Made by a program: the position numbers and the translations under genes. The notes beneath the pieces were generated by a model. It saw only the letters and a list, made by a program, of their open reading frames with translations, had not been told where the DNA came from and ran no database searches. DNA of 64,000 nt from Bacteroides propionicigenes. GTDB taxonomy: Bacteria; Bacteroidota; Bacteroidia; Bacteroidales; Bacteroidaceae. Shown in pieces: positions 28,794 to 37,898 of the stretch (positions within the stretch are counted from its first letter, which is position 1; each line of letters opens with the position of its first letter). The stretch spans positions 97,689 to 161,688 of the forward strand of contig NZ_JAHBBW010000010.1 in the NCBI RefSeq assembly GCF_018390535.1, written 5' to 3'.

Positions 28794-29240
28794 TTACAGG
28801 ATTTGTGCGGCGTGGTCTTTAGTTTTTACCTCCTTAGGTGTGATGATGCGCTCAATCACCCCTTCTTCATTAATGATAAAGGTGGTGCGGAAAGTGCCCA
28901 TATATTTACGTCCGTACATACTCTTTTCGCCCCATACGCCGAATTGCTCCACCAGTTTCTTGTCTGTGTCTGCAATCAGGGTGAAAGGCAAATTGTTCTT
29001 TTCGATGAATTTTTGGTGAGACTTTTCGTTGTCTACGCTGACTCCGATGACTTCATAGCCGGCTTTGCGCAAGTCGGCATAGTTGTCGCGCAGATTGCAG
29101 GCTTGCGCCGTACAACCTGAGGTGGAGTCTTTGGGATAAAAGTAAAGTACTACCTTTTTCCCTTTATAATCGCTCAGGCGAATTTCTTCGCCCTTTTCAT
29201 TGATACCCAGTACTTCGGGCGCTTTATCTCCTACGTTCAT
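28794..29240 (-). CDS. bcp: Thioredoxin-dependent thiol peroxidase (Bcp/PrxQ)
   Basis: 148 aa. It starts MNVGDKAPEVLGINEKGEEI and carries the PrxQ signature YFYPKDSTSGCTAQACNLRD with peroxidatic Cys near 42 and resolving Cys five residues later. GVSVDNEKSHQKFIEKNNLP and DTDKKLVEQFGVWGEKS follow. It reduces hydrogen peroxide and organic peroxides in the cytoplasm using thioredoxin, a useful oxygen-stress defence for an anaerobe. It lies upstream of recA on the same strand. Confidence 0.94.
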   Translation of the reverse strand: MNVGDKAPEVLGINEKGEEIRLSDYKGKKVVLYFYPKDSTSGCTAQACNLRDNYADLRKAGYEVIGVSVDNEKSHQKFIEKNNLPFTLIADTDKKLVEQFGVWGEKSMYGRKYMGTFRTTFIINEEGVIERIITPKEVKTKDHAAQIL

Positions 29241-29250
29241 ATAAATTAAA

Positions 29251-29368
29251 AATTAAGAATGAGGAATTAAGAATGAGGAATTAAGAATGAAGAATTAAGA
29301 ATGAAGAATTACCATACGGCGTATATTGTGCAACTAAATTCTTAATTCTTCATTCTTAATTCCTCATT
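29251..29368. repeat. 14-bp tandem repeat plus inverted copy
   Basis: Four exact-length units of AATTAAGAATGAGG / AATTAAGAATGAAG run from 29251 to 29306. After a 27-base spacer an inverted copy (about 29338-29368) can pair with the last two or three units in a long AT-rich hairpin. It lies between the saccharopine-dehydrogenase-like gene and bcp on the minus strand. Confidence 0.85.
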
Positions 29369-29371
29369 AAA

Positions 29372-30565
29372 CTAAAGTTCCAAATCTCCGCCGATAACCT
29401 CATGCCAAGGCAATCCTTGCTTGTTAAGCTGTTCCATGAACGGATCCGGATTGAATTCTTCTACGTTCCACACACCCGGTTTCTTCCACAGGCCTTTAAG
29501 GAACATCATGGCGCCAATCATGGCAGGAACGCCGGTCGTGTAGCTCACGCCCTGCATGCCTGTTTCCTTGTAGGCTTCTTGGTGACTGCAATTGTTATAT
29601 ATATAATAGGTGTGTTCCTTGCCGTCCTTCAAACCGCGGATGCGGCAACCGATAGAGGTTTCGCCTTCGTAGTTCTCGCCCAAATCCTGCGGGTTGGGGA
29701 GTACGGCTTTCAGGAATTGCAGCGGAACGATTTTCATACCGTTGTATTCCACTTCGTCAATGCGTGCCATACCGATATTTTGGATAACACGCAGGTGAGT
29801 CAGGTATTCTTGTCCGAATGTCATCCAGAAACGTGCGCGCTTGATGGTGGGGAAGTTCTTTACCAGAGACTCCAATTCCTCGTGATAAAGAAGGTAAGAG
29901 TCACGCGGACCGATGTTCGGGTAGGTGAGATCTTTATGGATTTCCAGCGGTTGGGTGGTTACCCACTTGCCGTTTTCGTAATAACGTCCGTTTTGGGTGA
30001 TTTCACGAATATTGATTTCCGGATTGAAGTTGGTTGCAAATGCTTTATGATGATTTCCCGCATTGCAGTCCACTATATCCAAGTATTGAATCTCATCAAA
30101 ATGATGCTTGGCTGCGTAGGCGGTATATATGCCGCTTACACCCGGGTCGAAACCGCAACCGAGGATGGCAGTCAGTCCGGCATCTTCAAAACGTTTTTTG
30201 TATGCCCATTGCCAGCTGTATTCAAAGTGAGCGACATCTTTCGGCTCGTAATTGGCGGTATCCAGATAATTCACTCCGCTTTTCAGGCAGGCTTCCATGA
30301 TGGTGAGGTCCTGATAAGGGAGAGCCACATTTATGACGATTTCAGGTTTGAAACTATTGAAGAGCGCCACCAGCTCGTCCACGCTGTCTGCATCTACCTG
30401 GGCGGTTTTGATGTTAGGGTTACCGATTGCTTTCACAACGGCGTCACATTTGGATTTGGTGCGGCTGGCAATCATGATTTCTGTGAACACATCCGGATTT
30501 TGAGCCACTTTGTGCGCAACAACGGTACCTACACCGCCTGCACCGATAATAAGAACTTTACCCAT
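29372..30565 (-). CDS. Saccharopine dehydrogenase-family protein, likely carboxynorspermidine/carboxyspermidine dehydrogenase
   Basis: 397 aa from the ATG at 30565 (MGKVLIIGAGGVGTVVAHKV); five extra upstream codons are possible but carry no conserved sequence. A Rossmann NAD(P) site GAGGVG lies at residues 8-13. Family boxes include SRTKSKCDAV, INVALPYQDLTIMEACLKSG, YLDTANYEPKD and LGCGFDPGVSGIYTAYA. Bacteroides make spermidine by the carboxyspermidine route using a homologue of this kind, so that is the most likely role; lysine metabolism is the alternative. No decarboxylase gene is adjacent. Confidence 0.82.
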   Translation of the reverse strand: MGKVLIIGAGGVGTVVAHKVAQNPDVFTEIMIASRTKSKCDAVVKAIGNPNIKTAQVDADSVDELVALFNSFKPEIVINVALPYQDLTIMEACLKSGVNYLDTANYEPKDVAHFEYSWQWAYKKRFEDAGLTAILGCGFDPGVSGIYTAYAAKHHFDEIQYLDIVDCNAGNHHKAFATNFNPEINIREITQNGRYYENGKWVTTQPLEIHKDLTYPNIGPRDSYLLYHEELESLVKNFPTIKRARFWMTFGQEYLTHLRVIQNIGMARIDEVEYNGMKIVPLQFLKAVLPNPQDLGENYEGETSIGCRIRGLKDGKEHTYYIYNNCSHQEAYKETGMQGVSYTTGVPAMIGAMMFLKGLWKKPGVWNVEEFNPDPFMEQLNKQGLPWHEVIGGDLEL

Positions 30566-30697
30566 TTCTTCTACTTGCAAAAGTTTTAAATATGATTATC
30601 ATTTTTTCGAAGAGCAAATATAAGGCTTAATTCTCAGATAAACATTAAAATCCTGCTAAATACTTTGGGGAAAATATTGCTATTTCTAAACAAAGGG

Positions 30698-30727
30698 TTT
30701 GCTTTTGGGTTATTTTACATATCTTTG
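30698..30727 (+). promoter_or_regulatory. Promoter of the META lipoprotein gene
   Basis: TTTG at 30698-30701 and TATCTTTG at 30720-30727 are 18 bp apart. An in-frame start at 30699 would lie inside this promoter, which supports the ATG at 30762 as the true start. Confidence 0.65.
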
Positions 30728-30761
30728 TTCCGTAAAAATTAACTTAAACAAAAAAATAGCA

Positions 30762-31553
30762 ATGAAGAAAGTATTTGTTTCCCTTTGTATGGCGGCTACT
30801 CTGATGGGGCTGTCATCGTGCGCTTCGACTAAAAATGCCGCGACTCTCTCTTCTTTGAGTGGCGAGTGGAATATTATTGAAATAAACGGCAGTGCGGTTG
30901 TACCTGCTCCGAATCAGGAATTCCCGTTTATCGGTTTTGACACAAAGACCGGAAAAGTATATGGAAATAGCGGTTGCAACCGTCTGATGGGCTCTTTTGA
31001 CGTGAATGCCAAGCCCGGACAGATAGACCTTGGCGCGCTGGGAAGTACCCGCATGATGTGTCCTGACATGACAGTCGAGAAAAATGTTCTGGCTGCTTTG
31101 GGACAAGTAAAGAAGTATAAGCAACTGGGCAAGGAGAATATGGCTTTGTGCGGTTCTTCCAACCGTCCTCTTATCGTATTGCAGAAGAAGGAAGCCGCTT
31201 CCAAGTTGTCTGATTTGAACGGCAAATGGATAATTAGCGAGGCTGACGGACAAGCTATTCCGTCGGGAATGGAAAAACAGCCAGCCATTGAGTTTGACAT
31301 TGCCGGGAAACGCCTGCATGGCAATGCGGGATGCAACATCATCAACGGTTCTTTTGATGTGGATGATGCCAATCCTACTGCTATCTCGTTTCCAAGGGGT
31401 ATCAGCACCATGATGGCGTGCCCGGATATGGAAGTGGAAGGCCGGGTATTGAAGGCGTTGAACGCTGTCCAGTCTTTCGGTAAGCTGGCAGGCGGCGGTA
31501 TGGGCTTCTATGATACGGACAACAACTTGGTAATGGTGCTGGTAAAGAAATAA
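30762..31553 (+). CDS. Lipoprotein with two tandem META (HslJ-like) domains
   Basis: 263 aa. Lipoprotein signal MKKVFVSLCMAATLMGLSSC. Two META domains follow in tandem, each with the pattern GxWxIxEidG...P.i.FD....ygnsGCNr..GsFdv........G...tMm.CPDM: GNSGCNRLMGSFDVN and MMCPDMTVE in the first, GNAGCNIINGSFDVD and MACPDMEVE in the second. META domains occur in HslJ, a heat-inducible outer-membrane protein linked to novobiocin resistance. The role here is unknown. It is divergent from the dehydrogenase gene. Confidence 0.85.
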   Translation: MKKVFVSLCMAATLMGLSSCASTKNAATLSSLSGEWNIIEINGSAVVPAPNQEFPFIGFDTKTGKVYGNSGCNRLMGSFDVNAKPGQIDLGALGSTRMMCPDMTVEKNVLAALGQVKKYKQLGKENMALCGSSNRPLIVLQKKEAASKLSDLNGKWIISEADGQAIPSGMEKQPAIEFDIAGKRLHGNAGCNIINGSFDVDDANPTAISFPRGISTMMACPDMEVEGRVLKALNAVQSFGKLAGGGMGFYDTDNNLVMVLVKK

Positions 31554-31572
31554 CGGGCGTTTACCGCCTTCT

Positions 31573-32151
31573 TTATTCCTTCTTTCTCAGCCCGGCGCGT
31601 ATCCGGCTTAATGATTGCGGAGTGATATACAGGTATGAAGCCAGATATTTCAGCGGTACATCCTGTAATAGCTCCGGATCTTCTTCCATCAATGTAAGGT
31701 AACGCTCCTTAGCGGTAGGCGGCGCTCCATAAGCTAATGTCGAGGAATCCACCGACAGTATTTCACGCTCAAAAATCTTTCTGCCGAAGTTTGCCATTTC
31801 AATAGAGTGCGAAAACAGGTTTTCCAATTCGGCTTTGCTTATACAATAAGCCGTACTGCCGTTTACGGACTCAATGTTGATTTGTGACGGTTCTCCGTCC
31901 ACATAGCCCCATGAAGAAGATGCAACCTCGCCAGGACCGACAAACCACAAGGAATTTTCCGTGCCGTCTGCCAGATAATATGCCCGCCATATGCCTTTCC
32001 TTATAAGGTAGAAATTAGAATTCCGTTCTCCTTTCTTGATTATGAGCTCTCCTTTGGAAAAAGAAACTTCTTCCATATGGGACAGTATGTCAAATAAACT
32101 TTTCTCAGGCAGTTTATACTTTTTGCAGAATTTCTTCACCATGATTTCCAT
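31573..32151 (-). CDS. Crp/Fnr-family cyclic-nucleotide-binding-domain regulator
   Basis: 192 aa. A cNMP-binding beta-barrel (about 20-120) shows FSKGELIIKKGERNSNFYLI, GIWRAYYLADGTENSLWFVG and SWGYVDGEPSQINIESVNGS. A short C-terminal helix-turn-helix is PLKYLASYLYITPQSLSRIR. This is the layout of small Bacteroidetes Crp-like regulators next to transporters. The start overlaps the end of the MATE gene by 38 bp; a second ATG at 32142 is also possible. It is probably co-transcribed with the exporter and may control it. Confidence 0.85.
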   Translation of the reverse strand: MEIMVKKFCKKYKLPEKSLFDILSHMEEVSFSKGELIIKKGERNSNFYLIRKGIWRAYYLADGTENSLWFVGPGEVASSSWGYVDGEPSQINIESVNGSTAYCISKAELENLFSHSIEMANFGRKIFEREILSVDSSTLAYGAPPTAKERYLTLMEEDPELLQDVPLKYLASYLYITPQSLSRIRAGLRKKE

Positions 32152-33529
32152 GCTGCAAAGATATGTTTTTTTCTTTCTCCTTCCTTTTCCTGTTTATATA
32201 AATAATGAGTATGAAAAGAGTGGTTAATAACTCTGCCAGTGGCGTAGCGAGCCATATTCCCGGCTTGCCCAATAGTAAGGGAAGCCCGTAGAAGCAAAGG
32301 GCCAGCAGAATAAAACCGCGCAACAAGGTGATGAAGGTGGCATATTTGGCACGCTCCACACTTTGGAAATAGCCGATGGAGACGATGTTGATAGCGAAAA
32401 ATACGAAACCGCATGCGTATAGTGGCAAGCCTTCCACCGCTATGTCATAGGCAGGATAACTCCGGTCGATGAACATGGCTACGATGTCTTTGCTGCAGAA
32501 TATCGTAACCAGGGCGAAGCATATGCCGCAACCGATGGCTGTTTTTAAGGCAAGGAGGTAGGCACGGCGTACACGGAGTGTCTCGTTGAGCCCGTAGTTG
32601 AAACTGATAATGGGCTGTGCCGACTGTGCAATGGCATTGTATACCATAAATATAATCGGGAAGAAATAACAGGCAATACTGAATGCCGCCACACCGTCTT
32701 CTTTCAGATAATGAATGAACACAAGGTTGCCTACAAACATCATGCAGGCAATCGCCACTTCACACAGAAAAGCAGACGATCCTAACCGGCACATATAGCC
32801 GATGTTGCGTTTCATCAGCTTCATACTGTTGCGGCTGAGCTTCACCGGATAGAAACGCAGCGCACAGTTGCGCCGTGAAAGGTAGACGATAATCATCAAC
32901 GCTCCTACCGTTGTCCCTATGGCGCTTGCAAAAGCCGCGCCGAACATACCCCATCCGAAAGGGAAGATAAACAGGTAATCGAGTATGATATTCAGAACGG
33001 CGGCAACTATGTTGCATAGCATGGCAAAGTTGGGCGAACCGTCCAGCCGCAAGAAAAACATTCCCGAATTCAGCAAAGCTGTAAAAGCGGAGAAAGGTAC
33101 AAACCAGAGCATGTACTCCACTGCCAGAGGTTCGAGACGTTCCGAACCGCCTAACAAATGCACTATTTGGGGCGCAAACAAGCAGAACAGGGTAGAGGTA
33201 CATGCCAGCAATAAGGAAGATACCACCACAGACTGTGTAATGTTGATACGTGCCACTTTGGGTTTATTGTGTGACAAGTGGATGGAAGCCACCACAGATG
33301 CCCCTACACCGAACATCAGGCCGATGCCGGTGGAAAACAGCCATAACGGCGCCACGATATTGACGGCAGCAAGGGCGTCGCTGCCTATACCTTTTCCCAC
33401 AAAGATACCGTCGGTAATGACGAATAATGCGGAAAATATCATTCCCAGTACGGTAGGAAGCAATAATTTGCGGAACAATGCCGCAATGTCCATGTTCTTA
33501 AAGTCAATGCTGTCTCTCATCTTTTCCAT
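32114..33529 (-). CDS. MATE-family efflux transporter
   Basis: 471 aa, about 12 membrane helices. MATE features: a LLLPTVLGMIFSALFVITDG first helix, GIGSDALAAVNIVAPLW, and the internal repeat GVAAFSIACYFFPIIFMVYN / IAQSAQPIISFNYG. These proteins export drugs or organic cations by Na+ or H+ antiport in the inner membrane. It overlaps the downstream Crp-like regulator. A palindromic array (33605-33693) lies in its upstream region, shared with dnaK. The substrate cannot be told. Confidence 0.92.
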   Translation of the reverse strand: MEKMRDSIDFKNMDIAALFRKLLLPTVLGMIFSALFVITDGIFVGKGIGSDALAAVNIVAPLWLFSTGIGLMFGVGASVVASIHLSHNKPKVARINITQSVVVSSLLLACTSTLFCLFAPQIVHLLGGSERLEPLAVEYMLWFVPFSAFTALLNSGMFFLRLDGSPNFAMLCNIVAAVLNIILDYLFIFPFGWGMFGAAFASAIGTTVGALMIIVYLSRRNCALRFYPVKLSRNSMKLMKRNIGYMCRLGSSAFLCEVAIACMMFVGNLVFIHYLKEDGVAAFSIACYFFPIIFMVYNAIAQSAQPIISFNYGLNETLRVRRAYLLALKTAIGCGICFALVTIFCSKDIVAMFIDRSYPAYDIAVEGLPLYACGFVFFAINIVSIGYFQSVERAKYATFITLLRGFILLALCFYGLPLLLGKPGIWLATPLAELLTTLFILIIYINRKRKEKEKNISLQHGNHGEEILQKV

Positions 33530-33604
33530 AATCTTCAGTCTTCTATGTATGTTTTATTGTTGCCTGTCTCTTTCTTTAAGAAGTTTGATGGCAAATGCTT
33601 ATTC

Positions 33605-33693
33605 GTTCCATCATGGAGAACTTTTCGTTCCACCGTGGAGAACCTTTTGTTCCACCATGGGGTACTTTTCGTTCCACCACGGTGGAACGAAAG
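33605..33693. repeat. About 22-bp palindromic array between MATE and dnaK
   Basis: GTTCCA begins at 33605, 33628, 33649 and 33671, spacing 23, 21 and 22 bp. The units carry near-palindromes CCATCATGG, CCACCGTGG, CCACCATGG; the last, CGTTCCACCACGGTGGAACG, is an almost perfect hairpin. The rest of the 33530-33969 gap holds only the dnaK upstream elements. Confidence 0.85.
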
Positions 33694-33836
33694 AATGTTA
33701 GCGATGCGCCCTCCTAAATGTCCCAAACAATTTCTTGTCTTTTCTTTTTCGGGGGGCAAAAGTAGGACTTTTGAGCGGGATAGGAATTAACAAATGGTAA
33801 TTTCCGACAGAAAAAATATATTTCACTCTGCCAAAC

Positions 33837-33901
33837 TGACAGACAAACTGTCACATTCATAAATCTGTCTCCTCCTTGAACAATTTGGCACGGCGTTTGT
33901 C
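33837..33901 (+). promoter_or_regulatory. dnaK upstream region: dyad and sigma54-like -24/-12
   Basis: A perfect dyad TGACAG-N5-CTGTCA lies at 33837-33853. Downstream, 33886-33901 reads TGGCACGGCGTTTGTC: a strong -24 (TGGCAC) and a -12 with GT in place of GC at the right spacing. No CIRCE element (TTAGCACTC-N9-GAGTGCTAA) is seen. The ATG is 69 bp downstream. Confidence 0.4.
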
Positions 33902-33969
33902 TTTTTATTGGCGCCTGCCAACGAGGCGGACACCAAAACAGAATAATAACAAATAAAATAATAACGATC

Positions 33970-35889
33970 ATGGGAAAAATTATTGGTATTGACTTAGGAA
34001 CAACAAACTCTTGTGTTTCCGTATTCGAAGGAAACGAACCTGTAGTAATTGCAAACAGCGAAGGCAAACGCACCACTCCCTCGGTAGTGGCATTTGTTGA
34101 CGGTGGCGAGCGCAAGGTAGGTGACCCTGCAAAACGCCAGGCTATCACAAACCCGACGAGAACAGTGTTCTCAATCAAGCGTTTCATGGGTGAGAACTGG
34201 GATCAGGTACAGAAAGAAATAGCCCGCGTACCTTATAAAGTAGTGAAGGGTGACAACAATACTCCGCGTGTGGATATTGACGGACGTCTCTATACTCCGC
34301 AGGAAATCTCTGCAATGATTCTGCAGAAAATGAAAAAGACCGCTGAGGATTATCTGGGACAGGAAGTGACGGAAGCTGTTATTACCGTTCCGGCTTACTT
34401 CTCCGACTCTCAGCGTCAGGCCACTAAAGAAGCCGGTCAGATTGCCGGTCTGGAAGTAAAGCGTATTGTGAACGAGCCGACTGCCGCAGCTTTGGCTTAC
34501 GGTATCGACAAGGCACATAAGGATATGAAGGTTGCCGTATTCGACCTCGGTGGCGGTACATTCGATATCTCTATCCTTGAATTCGGTGGCGGTGTGTTCG
34601 AAGTATTGTCAACCAACGGTGATACTCACCTGGGTGGTGATGACTTCGACCAAGTTATCATCGACTGGCTGGTTCAAGAGTTCAAGAACGACGAAGGCGC
34701 CGACCTGACTCAGGATCCGATGGCTATGCAGCGTTTGAAGGAGGCTGCCGAAAAAGCCAAGATTGAATTGTCTTCTTCTACAAGCACGGAAATCAACTTG
34801 CCGTACATTATGCCGGTAGGTGGTGTACCCAAGCACTTGGTTAAGACTTTGACCCGTGCCAAATTCGAAGCTTTGGCTCACACTTTGATTCAGGCTTGTC
34901 TTGAACCTTGCAAGAAGGCTATGAGCGATGCCGGTCTGGGCAACTCTGATATAGATGAAGTTATCCTTGTAGGTGGTTCTTCACGTATACCGGCTGTACA
35001 GAAATTGGTTGAGGACTTCTTCGGTAAAGTTCCTTCCAAAGGCGTGAATCCGGATGAGGTAGTAGCCGTAGGTGCTGCCGTACAGGGTGCTGTTTTGACG
35101 GACGAAATCAAGGGTGTTGTATTGCTGGATGTTACTCCGCTGTCTATGGGTATCGAAACTATGGGTGGTGTAATGACCAAGCTGATTGACGCTAATACGA
35201 CCATTCCTTGCAAGAAGAGCGAAACATTCTCTACCGCCGCCGACAACCAGACGGAAGTTACTATCCACGTATTGCAGGGTGAACGTCCGATGGCTGCACA
35301 GAACAAGTCAATCGGTCAGTTTAACCTGACAGGTATCGCTCCGGCACGTCGCGGTATTCCTCAGATCGAGGTAACATTCGATATCGATGCCAACGGTATC
35401 TTGAAAGTATCTGCCAAAGATAAGGCTACCGGTAAGGAACAAGCCATCCGTATCGAGGCTTCCAGCGGCTTGAGCAAGGAAGAAATTGAAAAGATGAAAG
35501 CAGAAGCCGAAGCAAATGCCGAAGCTGACAAGAAAGAACGTGAGAAAGTTGACAAGCTGAATCAAGCCGACTCAATGATTTTCACTACTGAAAATCAACT
35601 GAAGGAACTGGGGGATAAGTTGCCAGCCGACAAGAAAGCTCCGATTGAAGCTGCTCTGCAGAAACTGAAAGATGCCCACAAGGCACAGGATTTGGCTGCT
35701 GTTGACTCTGCAATGGCTGAACTGAATACTGCTTTCCAAGCTGCAAGTGCTGAAATGTATGCTCAGAGCGGTGCTCAAGGCGGCGCACAGGCCGGTCCTG
35801 ATATGAATGCCGGACAACAGGGTGGTGCTCAGGATAATGGCAAGCATGGTGATAATGTACAGGATGCTGACTTTGAGGAGGTCAAATGA
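33970..35889 (+). CDS. dnaK: DnaK (Hsp70) chaperone
   Basis: 639 aa. It starts [20 protein letters not shown] and has [15 protein letters not shown], the hinge [15 protein letters not shown], the substrate domain start [15 protein letters not shown], and a C-terminal GGAQ-rich linker before the EEVK tail ([10 protein letters not shown]). It folds and protects proteins with DnaJ and GrpE and works with ClpB (gene at 2950). dnaJ and grpE are not adjacent. A strong terminator follows and the mobile element is inserted just beyond it. Confidence 0.98.
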   Translation: MGKIIGIDLGTTNSCVSVFEGNEPVVIANSEGKRTTPSVVAFVDGGERKVGDPAKRQAITNPTRTVFSIKRFMGENWDQVQKEIARVPYKVVKGDNNTPRVDIDGRLYTPQEISAMILQKMKKTAEDYLGQEVTEAVITVPAYFSDSQRQATKEAGQIAGLEVKRIVNEPTAAALAYGIDKAHKDMKVAVFDLGGGTFDISILEFGGGVFEVLSTNGDTHLGGDDFDQVIIDWLVQEFKNDEGADLTQDPMAMQRLKEAAEKAKIELSSSTSTEINLPYIMPVGGVPKHLVKTLTRAKFEALAHTLIQACLEPCKKAMSDAGLGNSDIDEVILVGGSSRIPAVQKLVEDFFGKVPSKGVNPDEVVAVGAAVQGAVLTDEIKGVVLLDVTPLSMGIETMGGVMTKLIDANTTIPCKKSETFSTAADNQTEVTIHVLQGERPMAAQNKSIGQFNLTGIAPARRGIPQIEVTFDIDANGILKVSAKDKATGKEQAIRIEASSGLSKEEIEKMKAEAEANAEADKKEREKVDKLNQADSMIFTTENQLKELGDKLPADKKAPIEAALQKLKDAHKAQDLAAVDSAMAELNTAFQAASAEMYAQSGAQGGAQAGPDMNAGQQGGAQDNGKHGDNVQDADFEEVK

Positions 35890-35924
35890 TTCCGATAAGG
35901 ATACAGATAATAAACAACAAGCAA

Positions 35925-35956
35925 AAGCGTGCAGCTCAATGAGTTGCACGCTTTTT
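35925..35956 (+). terminator. Intrinsic terminator of dnaK
   Basis: AAGCGTGCAGCTC-AAT-GAGTTGCACGCTT forms a strong stem with a three-base loop and is followed by a T-tract. It starts 36 bp after the dnaK stop and lies outside the mobile element. Confidence 0.9.
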
Positions 35957-36011
35957 GCGTTTATGGGGGTTCATGGTTGCTATGTGTTTTCTATGGGCTT
36001 TTTTATCTCTT

Positions 36012-36035
36012 ATTTGCGACATGTTTGCGACACGT
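36012..36035 (+). other. Candidate left attachment site
   Basis: ATTTGCG (36012-36018), five non-matching bases, then TTTGC (36024-36028), G, ACACGT (36030-36035). It shares 18 of 24 bases with the right end. It lies 55 bp after the dnaK terminator and 59 bp before the first element gene. Confidence 0.55.
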
Positions 36036-36093
36036 CTTATTTGGCGATAAGGTACAACTTAGATTGATATAAACCATTTAAAACGAGAAGAAT

Positions 36094-36639
36094 ATGCCAA
36101 GAGGAAATTACACCATTCAAAGAAGTTGCGAGGAGTGTGGTAAAATCTTTACTCCTTCCACATTAGTGTCGAAGTATTGTTGCCCTGCTTGTTCCAAGAG
36201 AGCATATAAGAAAAGACAAATCGCAAAAGAGAAAGAAGCGATACGCCAAGCACTGATTAGACGAATACCATCCTGCAAGGGGTATCTAACCGTAAAAGAG
36301 GCTATGTTGATTTACGGCATTAGTAAAGACGTTCTTTATCGTATGATACGGCAAGGCTTGATACCGTCATACAATTTTGGTCAACGTCTAACACGCCTTA
36401 GTCGGCAATATATGGACGAACACTTCAAAACAAAGGCAGGGAGTAGAAAGAGAAAAAAAGAAGCATTGTCTTTTGAACCCAAAGATTGTTACACCATCGG
36501 AGAGATTGCAAAGAAGTTCCATATCAATGACAGCAGTGTATTTAAGCACATACGCCGTCATTCTATTCCTATACGCCAAATCGGTAACTATGTTTATGTT
36601 CCCAAATCTGAAATTGATAATTTATATAAGTTGTTATGA
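36094..36639 (+). CDS. Excisionase-like protein with zinc ribbon and two HTH domains
   Basis: 181 aa. An N-terminal four-Cys ribbon (CEECGKIF...CCPAC, about 11-33) is followed by two helix-turn-helix segments of the excisionase/MerR type: LTVKEAMLIYGISKDVLYRM (about 65-85) with RLTRLSRQYM, and YTIGEIAKKFHINDSSVFKH (about 132-150) with VYVPKSEIDNL. It overlaps the integrase start by four bases (ATGA), so the two are coupled. Probably a recombination directionality factor or regulator of the integrase. Confidence 0.75.
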   Translation: MPRGNYTIQRSCEECGKIFTPSTLVSKYCCPACSKRAYKKRQIAKEKEAIRQALIRRIPSCKGYLTVKEAMLIYGISKDVLYRMIRQGLIPSYNFGQRLTRLSRQYMDEHFKTKAGSRKRKKEALSFEPKDCYTIGEIAKKFHINDSSVFKHIRRHSIPIRQIGNYVYVPKSEIDNLYKLL

Positions 36640-37898
36640 AGAAAGCATTACCTAATACCAAAGTGACCGTCAAGCTCAGAAGGTCGAACTACAAAGAAGA
36701 GTGGTATTTGATTATAGAATCATACCCAGTTTATAAGCGAGGTTCAACTCGGGCAAGCCGTGTGGTAGAATCCATTAACCGGACTATATCCACACCCATT
36801 TGGGACAAGTCGTCCATTGCACGTATCCTGCCGGATGGAACATTCAACTATAAGCCTAAGCGTGATTTGAATGGGATTATCCAATGCCGTTCAACGATAG
36901 ACCAAGAGGCTTGCATCTATGCCGACAATGTTCGTAAGTTACGCCAACACGAATACGATAGTGCCATCCTTTACACTGATAAGGAAAACGAAATCGCAGC
37001 ACAGAATGAGCGGAGCGAACAGGATTTTATCAAGTATTTCAATCGTATTATAAGCACACGTCATCCCAACAGTTCCGATTCGATTATAGTCAACTGGAGG
37101 CGTGTAGGTGAATTATTGAAAATGTATTCGCAGGGGCAGCCAATTCCATTCAAGGCGATTTCCGTTAAACTGCTTGAAGATATTAAGATGTTCCTTCTCC
37201 GTGCTCCAATGGGAGGGAATAAGAAAGGTACTATCTCACAAAACACAGCATCGACTTATTTCTCTATACTCAAAGCCGGATTGAAACAGGCATTCATTGA
37301 TGAATATCTGACCGTTGATATTAGTGCGAAAGTAAAGGGAATAACAAACATTGAGAAACCTCGTGTTGCGCTTACTATGAATGAAGTGCAAATGTTGGTT
37401 GGTACTCCTTGCAAAGATGATGTTTTGAAACGTGCGTTCTTGTTCTCTATTCTCACTGGATTGCGGCATAGTGATATTCAAACTTTGAAATGGAAACAAA
37501 TTCAGCAAACAAGCAAGGGTACATGGCAAGCTGTCGTAATTCAGCAAAAGACAAAAAGGCCCGATTACAAGCCAGTCATTCAACAGGCACTTCAACTATG
37601 CGGCATACGTCCAGACGATGATGAAGCACTTGTTTTTGAAGGATTGACTGATGCCTCTTGGATTTCTCGCCCGTTGAAAGTCTGGATAGAAGCATCCGGT
37701 ATCAAGAAGCACATCACCTTCCATTGTGGCCGCCATAGCTACGCTTCGCTGTTGCTGGAAAATGGCGTTGACATATATACCATCAAGTCTTTGATGGGAC
37801 ATACTAACGTCAAAACCACGCAGATTTATACGCACATCGTAAACGAACAAAAAGAGAAAGCCGCCAATACGCTGCATATAGACAATTTGGATTTATAG
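36636..37898 (+). CDS. Tyrosine recombinase/integrase
   Basis: 420 aa. An arm-binding-like N-terminus, a SAM-like core-binding domain (about 105-215) and the catalytic domain. Active-site residues visible: Arg in FSILTGLRHSDIQTLKW, His-x-x-Arg in HITFHCGRHSYASLLLENG, and Tyr in MGHTNVKTTQIYTHIV. It belongs with Bacteroidetes phage_int_SAM_5-type integrases of conjugative and mobilizable elements. It would integrate and excise this element at sites near its own 5' side and at about 54983. Confidence 0.92.
   Translation: MKKALPNTKVTVKLRRSNYKEEWYLIIESYPVYKRGSTRASRVVESINRTISTPIWDKSSIARILPDGTFNYKPKRDLNGIIQCRSTIDQEACIYADNVRKLRQHEYDSAILYTDKENEIAAQNERSEQDFIKYFNRIISTRHPNSSDSIIVNWRRVGELLKMYSQGQPIPFKAISVKLLEDIKMFLLRAPMGGNKKGTISQNTASTYFSILKAGLKQAFIDEYLTVDISAKVKGITNIEKPRVALTMNEVQMLVGTPCKDDVLKRAFLFSILTGLRHSDIQTLKWKQIQQTSKGTWQAVVIQQKTKRPDYKPVIQQALQLCGIRPDDDEALVFEGLTDASWISRPLKVWIEASGIKKHITFHCGRHSYASLLLENGVDIYTIKSLMGHTNVKTTQIYTHIVNEQKEKAANTLHIDNLDL

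Noticed and set aside
29402..30589. 395-codon plus-strand open frame opposite the saccharopine-dehydrogenase-like gene
   Set aside because: It is the antisense shadow of a clearly conserved enzyme and has no recognisable domain or promoter.
33841..33969. CIRCE/HrcA operator before dnaK
   Set aside because: No TTAGCACTC/GAGTGCTAA pair is present; the dyad there is TGACAG-N5-CTGTCA.
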